From NCBI RefSeq assembly GCF_019444005.1, contig NZ_CP049304.1, positions 806,001 through 870,000 of the forward strand: DNA of 64,000 bases, in the 5' to 3' direction. The position numbers were made by a program, and so were the translations under genes. Each line of letters starts with the position of its first letter. The stretch's first letter is position 1. The notes under the pieces were generated by a model that worked only from the letters and a program-made list of their open reading frames with translations, was not told the DNA's origin and searched no databases. Of the stretch, positions 1-7,764 are shown one piece after another. This DNA comes from Liquorilactobacillus nagelii DSM 13675 (lineage in GTDB: Bacteria > Bacillota > Bacilli > Lactobacillales > Lactobacillaceae).

Positions 1-1054
1 AGTCACCTGTAGCAGATTTGTCAGCTTTTAGAATCAAAGAAGCAATAACAAATGATACAACAGCAGCAACAGCAACCCCAGTAAGAATTTGTAAATAATT
101 TCCTTTAGGTGTCATTAACAACACGGCAATAATTGAACCTGGTGACGCAGCTGCTTTTAAACCGGTCCCTAACAGTGAGAATGTAAATGTTCCACTAACA
201 CCACCAGCGATTACTGCTAAAATTAAAGCTGGTTTCATTAAAACATATGGGAAATAAATTTCATGAATTCCACCAAAGAATTGGATAATTGCTGCACCAG
301 GAGCTGATGCCTTTGCCATACCCTTGCCAAAAATCATAAAGGCTAACAAGATACCCAAGCCGGGACCTGGGTCAGCTTCAAGTAAGAAAAGAATTGACTT
401 ACCAGCTGACGCCGATTGTTGAATTCCTAAAGGAACTAAAATCCCATTACCAACAGCATTGTTTAAGAATAAAATTTTTGCAGGTTCAATAAAGATATTT
501 GCTAAAGGCAACATATGAATCGAAATGATCCAGTCAACACCTTTACTGATCAAATTATTTCCAGCGATAACTAACGGATTAACAATAAATAATCCAAAAA
601 TTGCAAGTATCATTCCCATGATGCCACTGGAAAAGTTATCATAGAGCATTTCGAAACCGGTTTTAACCTTATCCTTAAATACCTGATCAAACTTCTTCAT
701 GCACCAGCCGCCTAATGGGCCCATAATCATAGCACCTAAGAACATTGGAATATTAGATCCGACGATTACCCCCATAACGGCAATTGCTCCAACGACCGCA
801 CCTCGTTCATCATATACCATGCGACCACCAACATAAGCGATCAATAATGGAATTAGATATAATTTCATTGGATCGATCAGAGTAGCAATCTTAGCGTTCG
901 GCCACCAGCCTGCCGCCATAAAAATCGCTGTAATTAACCCCCAAGCGATCAATGAGGAAATATTTGGCATAATCATGCTGCTTAAACTAGTTCCGAATTT
1001 TTGAACTTTCGTTTTAAGCGAGCTCTTTTGTGTTTTTGTTGCTTTTGCTTCCAT
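1..1054 (-). CDS. mtlA: PTS mannitol transporter EIIC(B), 5' part
   Basis: Membrane component of the mannitol phosphotransferase system, which takes up and phosphorylates mannitol. About 351 codons are visible, starting at an ATG behind AAGGAGGTTG; the 3' end lies outside the window. The protein opens with a short basic stretch and then the typical mannitol EIIC core, with motifs such as MIMPNISSLIAWGLITA, YDERGAVVGA and GPLGGW. The last visible residues (ILKADKSATGD) look like the linker to the EIIB domain, so the phosphorylated cysteine is not in view. A good sigma-A promoter and a dyad-symmetric operator candidate lie just upstream. Confident from family motifs. Confidence 0.93.
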   Translation of the reverse strand, partial: MEAKATKTQKSSLKTKVQKFGTSLSSMIMPNISSLIAWGLITAIFMAAGWWPNAKIATLIDPMKLYLIPLLIAYVGGRMVYDERGAVVGAIAVMGVIVGSNIPMFLGAMIMGPLGGWCMKKFDQVFKDKVKTGFEMLYDNFSSGIMGMILAIFGLFIVNPLVIAGNNLISKGVDWIISIHMLPLANIFIEPAKILFLNNAVGNGILVPLGIQQSASAGKSILFLLEADPGPGLGILLAFMIFGKGMAKASAPGAAIIQFFGGIHEIYFPYVLMKPALILAVIAGGVSGTFTFSLLGTGLKAAASPGSIIAVLLMTPKGNYLQILTGVAVAAVVSFVIASLILKADKSATGD

Positions 1055-1080
1055 AGCAACCAACCTCCTTTACATTTATA

Positions 1081-1109
1081 ATTATATGGCCTGATGTATC
1101 CGGTTACAA
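1081..1109 (-). promoter_or_regulatory. sigma-A promoter of mtlA
   Basis: On the minus strand TTGTAA and TATAAT are separated by exactly 17 bases; the -10 is 27 bases upstream of the mtlA start codon. Only the sequence match supports this. Confidence 0.6.
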
Positions 1110-1140
1110 TCAAAGCTAGCTTGCATTTCGGCACAAATAG

Positions 1141-1170
1141 TTGTGACATCATTCATGAATAAATTCACAA
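1141..1170. promoter_or_regulatory. 30-bp dyad, candidate mannitol operator
   Basis: TTGTGA and TCACAA arms flank a central ATTCATGAAT palindrome with 4-base spacers on both sides, so the element is symmetric around 1155/1156. It is centred roughly 80 bases upstream of the expected mtlA transcription start, as for an activator. The TTG/TGTG-type half sites resemble those described for MtlR activators, but the regulator gene is not in the window. Confidence 0.4.
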
Positions 1171-1184
1171 ACAATTAATTGAAT

Positions 1185-1224
1185 TAAAAAAACTCTAACA
1201 ACGGCTTTTACCACTGTTAGAGTT
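1185..1224 (-). terminator. Rho-independent terminator after the 46-aa gene
   Basis: AACTCTAACA pairs with TGTTAGAGTT across a short loop, followed on the minus strand by a run of seven T. It lies between the small gene at 1302-1442 and the mtlA promoter, so it separates the two transcripts. Confidence 0.7.
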
Positions 1225-1301
1225 TTCCAGATATAAGCAAACAAATTAAAACCTATTTGTGACCACAACATACAGCCATTAATTTATTGACTTGTTTAAA
1301 C

Positions 1302-1442
1302 CTAAATGGTTTTTAGATCGCTTTTCAACGAATTAAGCACATTAACCATTTCAACGACACTTAAAAACTCATGTTTCTCTTGAAGAACAGTTTTGATATC
1401 ATCAATATGGGCATCAATCGTTTCGCGTTCAACTTTGTTCAT
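1302..1442 (-). CDS. Small helical protein of 46 aa, unknown function
   Basis: I do not recognise this protein. The ATG follows a strong GGGAGGTG ribosome-binding site at a good distance, and upstream there is an extended -10 (TGATAAAAT at about 1462-1470). A terminator follows downstream, so it has the layout of an independent small gene. The product starts MNKVERETIDAHIDDIK and looks like one or two charged amphipathic helices with no membrane segment, signal peptide or cysteine. It lies between mtlA and the divergent GT8 gene, with no clear link to either. It is too short for most gene finders. Reality is supported by signals rather than homology. Confidence 0.6.
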   Translation of the reverse strand: MNKVERETIDAHIDDIKTVLQEKHEFLSVVEMVNVLNSLKSDLKTI

Positions 1443-1582
1443 AGTATCACCTCCCAACTAAATTTTATCACATTCCGTCATTTTTTGTTAGGCTTACCAA
1501 AAAATATTTTAAAAAGCATTTTTTTAAGTTTGGCTAGCTATGATAAAATGGAGTTGAAAAGTTTAAATTCAAAGGAGTCATT

Positions 1583-2401
1583 ATGGACAAAATAAATTTG
1601 CTTTTTTCAATTGACGACCATTTTGTAAACCAGTTAAAAACGCTGCTTTACTCAATCAAAGTTAATTCACCCGATTGTTATTTACATGCCTTTATTTTGC
1701 AAAAAAAATTGCATCGGCAAGCAGAAATACAAGATTTTTGTCAGAAAATAAAAATTGCTTGTACTATTTTGACGCTTAAAAAGGATAAATTTCATCGTGC
1801 ACCACAGACTAAACGGTACCCAGAAACCATCTACTACCGTTTGTTAGCACAGAATTACTTACCCGCTGAGGTAAAAAAAATCATTTACCTTGATGCTGAT
1901 ATTTTATGTGTAAATAACATCCAATCTTTGTATCAAACGGATATCTCAGATTACTTATATGCCGCTGCTAGTCATTCACAATTGACAAATTTTACCAATG
2001 TCGTCAACAAGGTCCGCTTAAAGATGTACGAAGCAGAAGAATATTATAACTCTGGTGTTTTATTAATTAATGTTCCCCAGGCTCAAAAAGAAATTACTGT
2101 CAATGATCTACAAAAATTCATTGTTGAGAATCGAAATAATTTAATTTTACCTGATCAGGATATTTTGAACTCGCTTTATGGCGGTCGAATTTATTCAATT
2201 CCTGATCAAATTTATAATTATGATGCCCGAAAATCATTGGTATACGAAATGATCAGCGGTGGTAGTTGGGATTTAAATTGGGTTATTGAGCACACGGTTT
2301 TTTTACATTTTTGTGGTCGTGACAAACCATGGAAAAAAGATTATCGGTCTAAATTTGCTCTACTTTACAAACACTATTCGCATTTAGCTGCAAAAATTTA
2401 A
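1583..2401 (+). CDS. Glycosyltransferase family 8 protein
   Basis: Retaining sugar-nucleotide glycosyltransferase of the GT8 type, probably acting in cell-surface glycan synthesis. It has 272 residues, the normal size for a single GT8 domain. The nucleotide-sugar and metal-binding DxD is DAD at residues 104-106 in IYLDADILCV. YYNSGVLLINV (about 154-164), DQDILN (191-196) and the C-terminal LHFCGRDKPW (241-250) are the other family motifs. The ATG follows AAAGGAG, and an extended -10 (TGATAAAAT, 1541-1549) precedes it. It stands alone on the plus strand and ends in a hairpin. Acceptor and donor sugar cannot be told from sequence. Confidence 0.9.
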   Translation: MDKINLLFSIDDHFVNQLKTLLYSIKVNSPDCYLHAFILQKKLHRQAEIQDFCQKIKIACTILTLKKDKFHRAPQTKRYPETIYYRLLAQNYLPAEVKKIIYLDADILCVNNIQSLYQTDISDYLYAAASHSQLTNFTNVVNKVRLKMYEAEEYYNSGVLLINVPQAQKEITVNDLQKFIVENRNNLILPDQDILNSLYGGRIYSIPDQIYNYDARKSLVYEMISGGSWDLNWVIEHTVFLHFCGRDKPWKKDYRSKFALLYKHYSHLAAKI

Positions 2402-2417
2402 AACTTTCTAAGCCAGC

Positions 2418-2440
2418 CCTCAAAAATTATATTTTGGGGG
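2418..2440. terminator. Bidirectional terminator
   Basis: A 10-bp stem CCCTCAAAAT / ATTTTGGGGG with a 3-base loop lies between the convergent GT8 gene and the DUF998 gene. Confidence 0.65.
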
Positions 2441-2460
2441 TTAAATTTTGTGACACAGCC

Positions 2461-3654
2461 CTAGACAGAATCTTTTTTGTCCGTAGTAACAATTATCTCT
2501 AATTTTAGATGATTAACGTTTTTTCCAGCCAACGTCTGCAAATGCTGTAGTAAAAGAAGCAGCCAAGCAAAAGTTAACATAAAAGCAATTAGTTCAAAAG
2601 CTGTCAGCGATAAGTAACCAATCGGTTGAAATAAAAGTGAACTAAAAATTAAAATTCCGGCTGTTGCATAAGATAATTGTTTAAATTGCCTTGGACTGTC
2701 CGGCAGCAAAAAGTTAACGGTCAAAATAATAATAATTAATACCCGAATCATCGTTGTTGCAGCATCAGTATGCAGACGATGCCAAACACCAGCATTATTT
2801 GCAAAGATTCCGACTGCTCCCAGACTAAGAGAAAAAATTGTCAGTAATAATCGTAAGATTAATAAACGTTTATTTTTTGGAAACTGTGTTTGTAAACTTG
2901 AAAATAAAAAGTCTACCAAAGCTAAGAACAAGAGTGCCGCTACAATTAATGTTAAATTAAATTGCCAGCTATTACTGGCCTTAGCCGTCCCCAAAAAACT
3001 AATATTGTATGTCCACCAATGCTTGTTGCTGTTGGTAATCATTGCTGCTAAGGCCCCACTAATAATTACCGTAATTAATAATTTAAAGATTGCATCAGCC
3101 GACAAATTGGCTACAGCATAAAACATTAAAAAATTAATAATTATACTAAACAAACTAAAAATAAATGTGGCCGTCCATAAATCAAATGAGAGCCCTTTAA
3201 AAATTGTTTCTAGAATCCAAAAAAAAGCTAATAAACCAATTGCCAAAATAATTACAAAAGAAGCAATAATCGTCGGCAAACTCCGCCAATACATTTTCTT
3301 ACCAAACCATTGCTGAATTTGAGCACGATTTTTAAAGTAAAAGCAACTAAATAGCAGTGACCCGCTAATTGTCCCTAAAATGATTGTCCAATTAGCTAAT
3401 GAGTCATAGCCAGAAAGAGGAATTTGTTGAACTTTTTTATGGATAAAGTAGCCAGTAAAAATAATGACAGAGATTAGTGATGGCAACAATAAGCCAAACC
3501 AACTGGTATTTTCTTTCAAAAAGTGCAAAGGATGGATTACCACACCAGTTGGTGAATTACCGATAAAGTCAACTTGCAGTTTCGTGTTTACAGGCAATTG
3601 GAGTTGTTTCATCTGTTGCTGATTTAAAATCAATTTAGCTGGTTGTTGTTTCAA
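2461..3654 (-). CDS. DUF998-type multi-spanning membrane protein
   Basis: Membrane protein of unknown function. The N-terminal 45 or so residues are soluble and look like a small beta-rich (AbrB-like) segment with TKLQVDFIGN. About ten hydrophobic helices follow. The part with NISFLGTAK, GVWHRLHTDAA and LFQPIGYLSLTAFE matches the DUF998 pattern seen in lactobacilli. I place the start at TTG 3654, because the in-frame GTG at 3663 overlaps the AAGGGTGAGG ribosome-binding site. It shares the minus strand with the following cell-envelope genes, but terminators separate it from its neighbours. Function not assigned. Confidence 0.75.
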   Translation of the reverse strand: MKQQPAKLILNQQQMKQLQLPVNTKLQVDFIGNSPTGVVIHPLHFLKENTSWFGLLLPSLISVIIFTGYFIHKKVQQIPLSGYDSLANWTIILGTISGSLLFSCFYFKNRAQIQQWFGKKMYWRSLPTIIASFVIILAIGLLAFFWILETIFKGLSFDLWTATFIFSLFSIIINFLMFYAVANLSADAIFKLLITVIISGALAAMITNSNKHWWTYNISFLGTAKASNSWQFNLTLIVAALLFLALVDFLFSSLQTQFPKNKRLLILRLLLTIFSLSLGAVGIFANNAGVWHRLHTDAATTMIRVLIIIILTVNFLLPDSPRQFKQLSYATAGILIFSSLLFQPIGYLSLTAFELIAFMLTFAWLLLLLQHLQTLAGKNVNHLKLEIIVTTDKKDSV

Positions 3655-3693
3655 ATACCTCACCCTTCTAACAAAAATTAATTTCCAATAAAA

Positions 3694-3730
3694 AAATGGG
3701 TCGGCAGTATAACTGCCTGCTCACCCATTT
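3694..3730 (-). terminator. Terminator overlapping the deacetylase stop codon
   Basis: The AAATGGGT / ACCCATTT outer stem and the GGCAG / CTGCC inner stem are followed by seven T on the minus strand. The stop codon of the deacetylase gene lies inside the stem. Confidence 0.75.
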
Positions 3731-4560
3731 GCGATTAAATACATAAATTGTGCAGTTGATAATCCTGGGGTAATCCGAATACGGTCTAGCGCAAAAAGTC
3801 CTTGCCGGTTATTAGCTAATCCTTGATGAGTTGTTAGACCAATTTCATAACCGCTTTTTTCAGCTAATTGGAGCGTCAATTGGTTGTATCGGCCAGCAGG
3901 ATAAGCAACTACTTGAGTATTTTGGTTTAATTGAAGATCTAACGTTTTTTTAGACTGTTCTAATTCCTGCCATTGTTCTTTCATGGTCAGTTCATTTAAG
4001 TCCAATTGATTAACAGTGTGACTAGTAAAGCTGATTAAGCCAGTATGCTGCATCTGCTCTAACTGAGAATGAGTAATATAGCCTGACCGACTTTGAAAAC
4101 TAGTTATATAATTGATTGTAGCTTGTAAATGATATTTTTCTAGTGTTGGCAAAGCTGCCGAATAGTTATCTTCATAACCATCATCTAGAGTGATCCAAAC
4201 ACATTTTTTCTGAGGCAAAGAATTGGTTTTAAAAGCTCTAACAGCTTGAGAAGCTGATAAGGTATAATAGCCAGCTTGCTTTAAAGCTGCCATCTCGTTT
4301 GCAAATTGTTCCGGTGGGACTCGCAACGAATTACCACTAGAAATACTATGATACATTAAAATTGGCAGTTCAATTGGTTGCTGATAGTGATGCCAAGTTG
4401 TTGTAGTTGTTCGTTTCTTGTTTGTTTTATGGATAACTCGGGATGAATGAGTGCTACTTGACTTTTTAGTAGTACTTTTTTGAGTACAGCCGCCCAATAA
4501 AAAGAGTATTCCCCCAAGAAACATTAGTAGAATACTTAAGTAAGTGCTAACTTTTTTCAA
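3721..4560 (-). CDS. Polysaccharide deacetylase family lipoprotein
   Basis: Secreted carbohydrate-esterase-4 (NodB) family protein expected to remove acetyl groups from a surface glycan. The lipobox LGGC puts the lipid-modified Cys at residue 25, followed by a Ser/Thr/Lys-rich linker. The NodB domain begins near LPILMYHSIS (65-74), and the catalytic and metal-binding pair is DD 126-127 in VWITLDDGYEDNY. The usual second metal ligand is changed: where the family has SHTxxH, this protein reads SHTVNQ (180-185), giving H181 and Q185. Activity could therefore be reduced. Start is TTG behind AAGGAG. A LysM protein gene lies directly upstream. Confidence 0.88.
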   Translation of the reverse strand: MKKVSTYLSILLMFLGGILFLLGGCTQKSTTKKSSSTHSSRVIHKTNKKRTTTTTWHHYQQPIELPILMYHSISSGNSLRVPPEQFANEMAALKQAGYYTLSASQAVRAFKTNSLPQKKCVWITLDDGYEDNYSAALPTLEKYHLQATINYITSFQSRSGYITHSQLEQMQHTGLISFTSHTVNQLDLNELTMKEQWQELEQSKKTLDLQLNQNTQVVAYPAGRYNQLTLQLAEKSGYEIGLTTHQGLANNRQGLFALDRIRITPGLSTAQFMYLIANG

Positions 4561-4585
4561 TGATTCTACTCCTTAAAATTGACAA

Positions 4586-5188
4586 TTAATACCAACTGTA
4601 TGTTTCCCAATGTTTCATAGCATTTTCCCAATTACCATAACGTTCAGCAACATACTTTGCAGCAACTTTTTCTTGATTGGCCGAAGAATAATCACCATTT
4701 AGGTAGGCACTGTCCAACTGATACTTGCCGATGTATTTTCCATTTCGGGCATTATAATTTCCACCTGATTCATGTTGAACGATGTATGCTCGAGCCTCTT
4801 CTTCAGATTTATTGAGTACTGGCACTGTTATATTACTACTAGTTGAACTCTTTTGTGTATTTGAATTATTTGTAGTTTGATTAACCGAATAAGCTTGCGT
4901 CGCTTGAGTTGTCTTCGTAGAATTGGTAACCGGTACCTGCAATTTTTGTCCAATAAGAATCAAATTAGGATTTTGAAGATGATTTTTCTGAGCAATTTGT
5001 TGGACAGTACTACCATATTTTTGGGCAAATCCCCAGACCGTATCTCCCTGCTGTGCTGTAACAGCTTTAGTTGTCAATGCTGCCTGACTAGCAGCAAGTT
5101 GCTGCGCAAAATTAACAGTATTTGCACTGTTAGTTGTTTGATTATTAATTCGTGTTGTTTGATTTTGATTAATTCCAGAAACATTCAT
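4586..5188 (-). CDS. LysM protein with APF-like lytic C-terminus, no signal peptide
   Basis: Predicted peptidoglycan-binding and possibly lytic protein of 200 residues. I start it at the ATG at 5188, behind GTGAGGGA, rather than the in-frame TTG at 5212 that overlaps this site. One LysM domain lies at about 45-90 (GDTVWGFAQKYGS to GQKLQVP), then a Ser/Thr/Asn linker. The C-terminal 65 residues contain HESGGNYNARNGKYIGKYQ and end in HWETYSWY, as in aggregation-promoting-factor and transglycosylase-like proteins. The N-terminus is polar (MNVSGINQNQTTRINNQ) with no secretion signal, which is odd for a wall-binding protein. It may be exported by another route. Confidence 0.8.
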   Translation of the reverse strand: MNVSGINQNQTTRINNQTTNSANTVNFAQQLAASQAALTTKAVTAQQGDTVWGFAQKYGSTVQQIAQKNHLQNPNLILIGQKLQVPVTNSTKTTQATQAYSVNQTTNNSNTQKSSTSSNITVPVLNKSEEEARAYIVQHESGGNYNARNGKYIGKYQLDSAYLNGDYSSANQEKVAAKYVAERYGNWENAMKHWETYSWY

Positions 5189-5280
5189 AAAAAAATCCCT
5201 CACTTTATTCAACTAACATTATAGCAATAAGTGAGTAGATTTGCAGTAATCTTTCAAAAATAACAGTAAATTAGTGAAAC

Positions 5281-6450
5281 TTATTTATCAAGATATTTCT
5301 TTTTACTGAACTCAGTATCTTCATACTTCCCTTTTTCTCCAAAGAAACGATTATAACGTTGCTTGAATCTTCTAAATAAATAGATAACTAAAACTTTTAT
5401 TAAACAGTATATTGGGATACCAAAAATTACTCCCACCAGCCCTAGCAGATCACCCATAACTAACAAAACCAGTAAAACTGTCAATGGATGAATTTGTAAA
5501 TTATCACCCATAACTCGTGGGACAACTAACTGACCGTGAAGAAATTGGACGACAAACCAGACAATCACAAATTTAACTGCCATCCAAAATGAAACTTGAA
5601 AAGCTACAATCAACCCTGGTAGGAAGGCAACAAATGATCCAATATAGGGAATAATACTAAAAATACCGGCAGTCAAAGCTAAAATAGTGGCGTATTTAAG
5701 CCCAATTAGATAAAACAAAGGCCAGTAAATCAAGCCTAATATAATGGAAGCAACAATCTGACCTTTAAGATAACCACCAATTTGCTGGTTAACAATTGCT
5801 CCTAATTCATGAAAATCTGGTCGAAAATTTGGTGGAATAATTTTATTAACAAAGGTGAAAAATTTCTCTTTGTCTTTTAAAAGGAAGAAAGCTACGATTG
5901 GCCCAGTAAACAGTGTTAATAAAATAGTCGTTAGAACTGAAAACAAACTGCTAAAACCATTAACCCCCTGTTGGAGATACTGTTCAACGTACTTATTGAC
6001 TTTAGATCCAGAAATATCTGTTGATTTAACTGAGTGTTGTATTTCACTGCTAAATGGTAAGCCATTGATGAAACTATTAAATTTTTGTTGAAAACTGGTT
6101 AAAATTGCCGGAAAATTTTGTAAAAATTCTTCTAGCTGATTACGAATTGAGAAAAACAAACCAATACCAGCCAACACCAGTAGAATCAAGATGATACAGT
6201 AAATTAGTGAAATAATCCAAGTTCTACCTAATTTTTTATCAAGTCTTTTTACTAATGGGTTAAGAACATAATATAAAACTAAACCTAAAACTAAGGGCGG
6301 CAATAGGGTTCCTAAAATGACTATCACAGGCTCAAAAACAAATTTAACTTGATAAAAGATCCAAATTACAACCCCTATTAAGCCTAACATTAATACTGTA
6401 TATAAAGAATTATTGCCTCCAAGAAATCTAATCCATTTACTTTCCTTCAT
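5281..6450 (-). CDS. AI-2E family transporter (putative permease)
   Basis: Polytopic membrane protein of 389 residues, the usual size of the AI-2E exporter/permease family, to which many unrelated exporters and ion antiporters also belong. There are about eight hydrophobic segments, with the large soluble loop at roughly 115-165 between segments 3 and 4 and the conserved block FFLLKDKEKF at about 188-197. The C-terminal VPRVMGDNLQIHPLTVLLVLLVMG segment is in the conserved family order. A basic cytoplasmic tail follows. ATG behind GGGGGGAG. The 66-residue membrane protein gene lies 34 bases upstream and probably shares the transcript. The substrate is unknown. Confidence 0.88.
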   Translation of the reverse strand: MKESKWIRFLGGNNSLYTVLMLGLIGVVIWIFYQVKFVFEPVIVILGTLLPPLVLGLVLYYVLNPLVKRLDKKLGRTWIISLIYCIILILLVLAGIGLFFSIRNQLEEFLQNFPAILTSFQQKFNSFINGLPFSSEIQHSVKSTDISGSKVNKYVEQYLQQGVNGFSSLFSVLTTILLTLFTGPIVAFFLLKDKEKFFTFVNKIIPPNFRPDFHELGAIVNQQIGGYLKGQIVASIILGLIYWPLFYLIGLKYATILALTAGIFSIIPYIGSFVAFLPGLIVAFQVSFWMAVKFVIVWFVVQFLHGQLVVPRVMGDNLQIHPLTVLLVLLVMGDLLGLVGVIFGIPIYCLIKVLVIYLFRRFKQRYNRFFGEKGKYEDTEFSKKKYLDK

Positions 6451-6484
6451 AAAAAAACTCCCCCCAATAAATTTTAAATAATTA

Positions 6485-6685
6485 TTAGTGATTATGCTGA
6501 TTTGAACTGAACAACAAAGACAATAATAAAATAATTGTCATGATTATTGCAAAGATAAAGCATGCAATTCCACCAATAATAACCATTTGAAAAGGGAATC
6601 CCCATGATAAACCAAAAAGAATTGCAAACATTAAGAATAAAGCAATGATAATTAAAATTAAGTAGGTTTTTTGTGCTGAAGACAA
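6485..6685 (-). CDS. Small two-helix membrane protein, 66 aa
   Basis: Unrecognised small membrane protein. TTG start 8 bases after AGGAGG. Two hydrophobic helices (about 7-30 and 34-58) are joined by a short Gly-containing turn, and the C-terminus is polar (SSNQHNH). It lies 34 bases upstream of the AI-2E-type permease in the same direction, so the two are likely co-transcribed and may work together. The structured RNA at 6773-6997 lies directly upstream and could be its leader. An overlapping open frame at 6492-6719 has no supporting ribosome-binding site. Confidence 0.6.
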   Translation of the reverse strand: MSSAQKTYLILIIIALFLMFAILFGLSWGFPFQMVIIGGIACFIFAIIMTIILLLSLLFSSNQHNH

Positions 6686-6772
6686 AAGATGATCCTCCTA
6701 TGCTGTCAATTGTATTCATTAATTGTCTACTAAATTCATATCTTTTGCAAGTTAATGTGCTTTAAAGTACAC

Positions 6773-6997
6773 AAAAAGGGATACGACTTCTCGCCGTATC
6801 CCTGAACCGGTCTATTTATTTAGATCCGTACGTTATATCCAAATTTACAGGATAGCTACTATTCTCGAAGATTGAAACCAAGTCAAAATTTACTCATCTA
6901 CTATTAATCGTCAATTAGACCGGTTCGGTAAGGAGCCAACTCCCCACTTTTTCTCGAAGCCAACTCTTGGGCTATAATTGAGGTTTGCTCCTTTACA
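6773..6997 (-). ncRNA. Structured RNA (sRNA or attenuating leader)
   Basis: An untranslated transcript of about 225 nt is predicted. It starts at a perfect sigma-A promoter (7003-7031) and ends in a strong intrinsic terminator: GGGATACGGC / GTCGTATCCC with a T run at 6773-6777. Internal structure includes GAGGTT / AACCTC near the 5' end, two copies of AGTTGGCT, GTAAAGGAGC that can pair with GCTCCTTAC, and a perfect long-range pairing of GAACCGGTCTA with TAGACCGGTTC directly before the terminator. No plausible reading frame is present. It matches no riboswitch class that I recognise. It may act in trans, or it may control the membrane-protein gene that begins 88 bases further on. Confidence 0.65.
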
Positions 6998-7002
6998 ACC
7001 TC

Positions 7003-7031
7003 ATTATATGAAAACGCTTTCTAAATGTCAA
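7003..7031 (-). promoter_or_regulatory. Consensus sigma-A promoter with cre-like site in the spacer
   Basis: TTGACA, a 17-base spacer and TATAAT: both hexamers are perfect consensus. The spacer and first base of the -10 contain AGAAAGCGTTTTCA, which fits the CcpA operator consensus TGWAARCGYTWWCW at 13 of 14 positions. This placement would allow catabolite repression of the RNA downstream. Confidence 0.75.
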
Positions 7032-7040
7032 CCATAAAAT

Positions 7041-7637
7041 TTATTTTCTAAAAATTAAATTTATTAATGTTCCCCAAATGATAGCTAGCCAAACTCCGCC
7101 AATTACATCACTAAAATAATGTACTTGCAAGTAGAGTCGAGATAGTGCAACTAAAAACCAAATTAGAAATAGAATTATTTGAACTATTACTTTTTTTCTT
7201 TCTGAAATTCTTAAATTTTTTAAAATGGTTTGACTAGTTACTATTACCAATGTAATTTCAAAAACATGAGCGCTTGGGAAACTAAATCCCGTTGCATGAA
7301 CTAAAGAATTAGCTGGACGAGGTCGCTTGATAATGACTTTTAACAGTTCCATTATCAAATATCCGCTCAATAGATCGAACCAATAGCAACGCAAAGTGAA
7401 TTTTTTTAGAAATTCAGTTATTGCAGCAGTATAAATTAAAACTAGTAGAGGGGTAAATAAACGTGCAATTATAATAAAAAAGTGCGTTAAACTCGGTTCA
7501 ATTAATGAATTAAAAAAATTAGAACTTTGGTTATCTAACTTAGCTATCCAAACTGACTGTTGACTGATGTTCCAAACAAAACCACCAAATAAAAATAAAT
7601 TAATCAGCCAAAGGACCCAGGCCTTTTTTTTCTGCAA
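7041..7637 (-). CDS. PAP2 family phosphatase
   Basis: Membrane phosphatase of the PAP2 (phosphatidic acid phosphatase type 2) superfamily, probably acting on lipid phosphates such as undecaprenyl pyrophosphate or phosphatidate. 198 residues, about five or six membrane helices. The three active-site motifs are present in order: KRPRPANS (motif 1), FSFPSAH (motif 2, catalytic His) and SRLYLQVHYFSDVIGG (motif 3, second His and Asp). Start is TTG behind AAGGAGG. A terminator separates it from the ABC genes upstream. Substrate assignment is by family only. Confidence 0.88.
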   Translation of the reverse strand: MQKKKAWVLWLINLFLFGGFVWNISQQSVWIAKLDNQSSNFFNSLIEPSLTHFFIIIARLFTPLLVLIYTAAITEFLKKFTLRCYWFDLLSGYLIMELLKVIIKRPRPANSLVHATGFSFPSAHVFEITLVIVTSQTILKNLRISERKKVIVQIILFLIWFLVALSRLYLQVHYFSDVIGGVWLAIIWGTLINLIFRK

Positions 7638-7697
7638 TTAACCGAACCTCCTTATGAGCTAAGGCAATGTAATTTTTATTATTTTCTAAATACAGTA

Positions 7698-7737
7698 AAA
7701 ATGATGTACCAAAATTTATATTTTGATACATCATTTT
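7698..7737. terminator. Terminator after the ABC transporter genes
   Basis: Long hairpin AAATGATGTA(CC)AAAAT / ATTTT(GA)TACATCATTT with A/T runs on both sides; it lies downstream of the ABC permease gene on the minus strand. Confidence 0.65.
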
Positions 7738-7764
7738 AAGAATACAAATTCTGCCTAAATTTCA

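Noticed and set aside
5188..5224. Plus-strand frame 4877-5224 opposite the LysM gene
   Set aside because: Fully antisense to a well-supported gene and without recognisable domains or start signals.
6492..6719. Second frame overlapping the 66-aa membrane protein gene
   Set aside because: Codons and hydrophobic pattern fit the 6485-6685 frame with AGGAGG spacing; the other frame has no ribosome-binding site.
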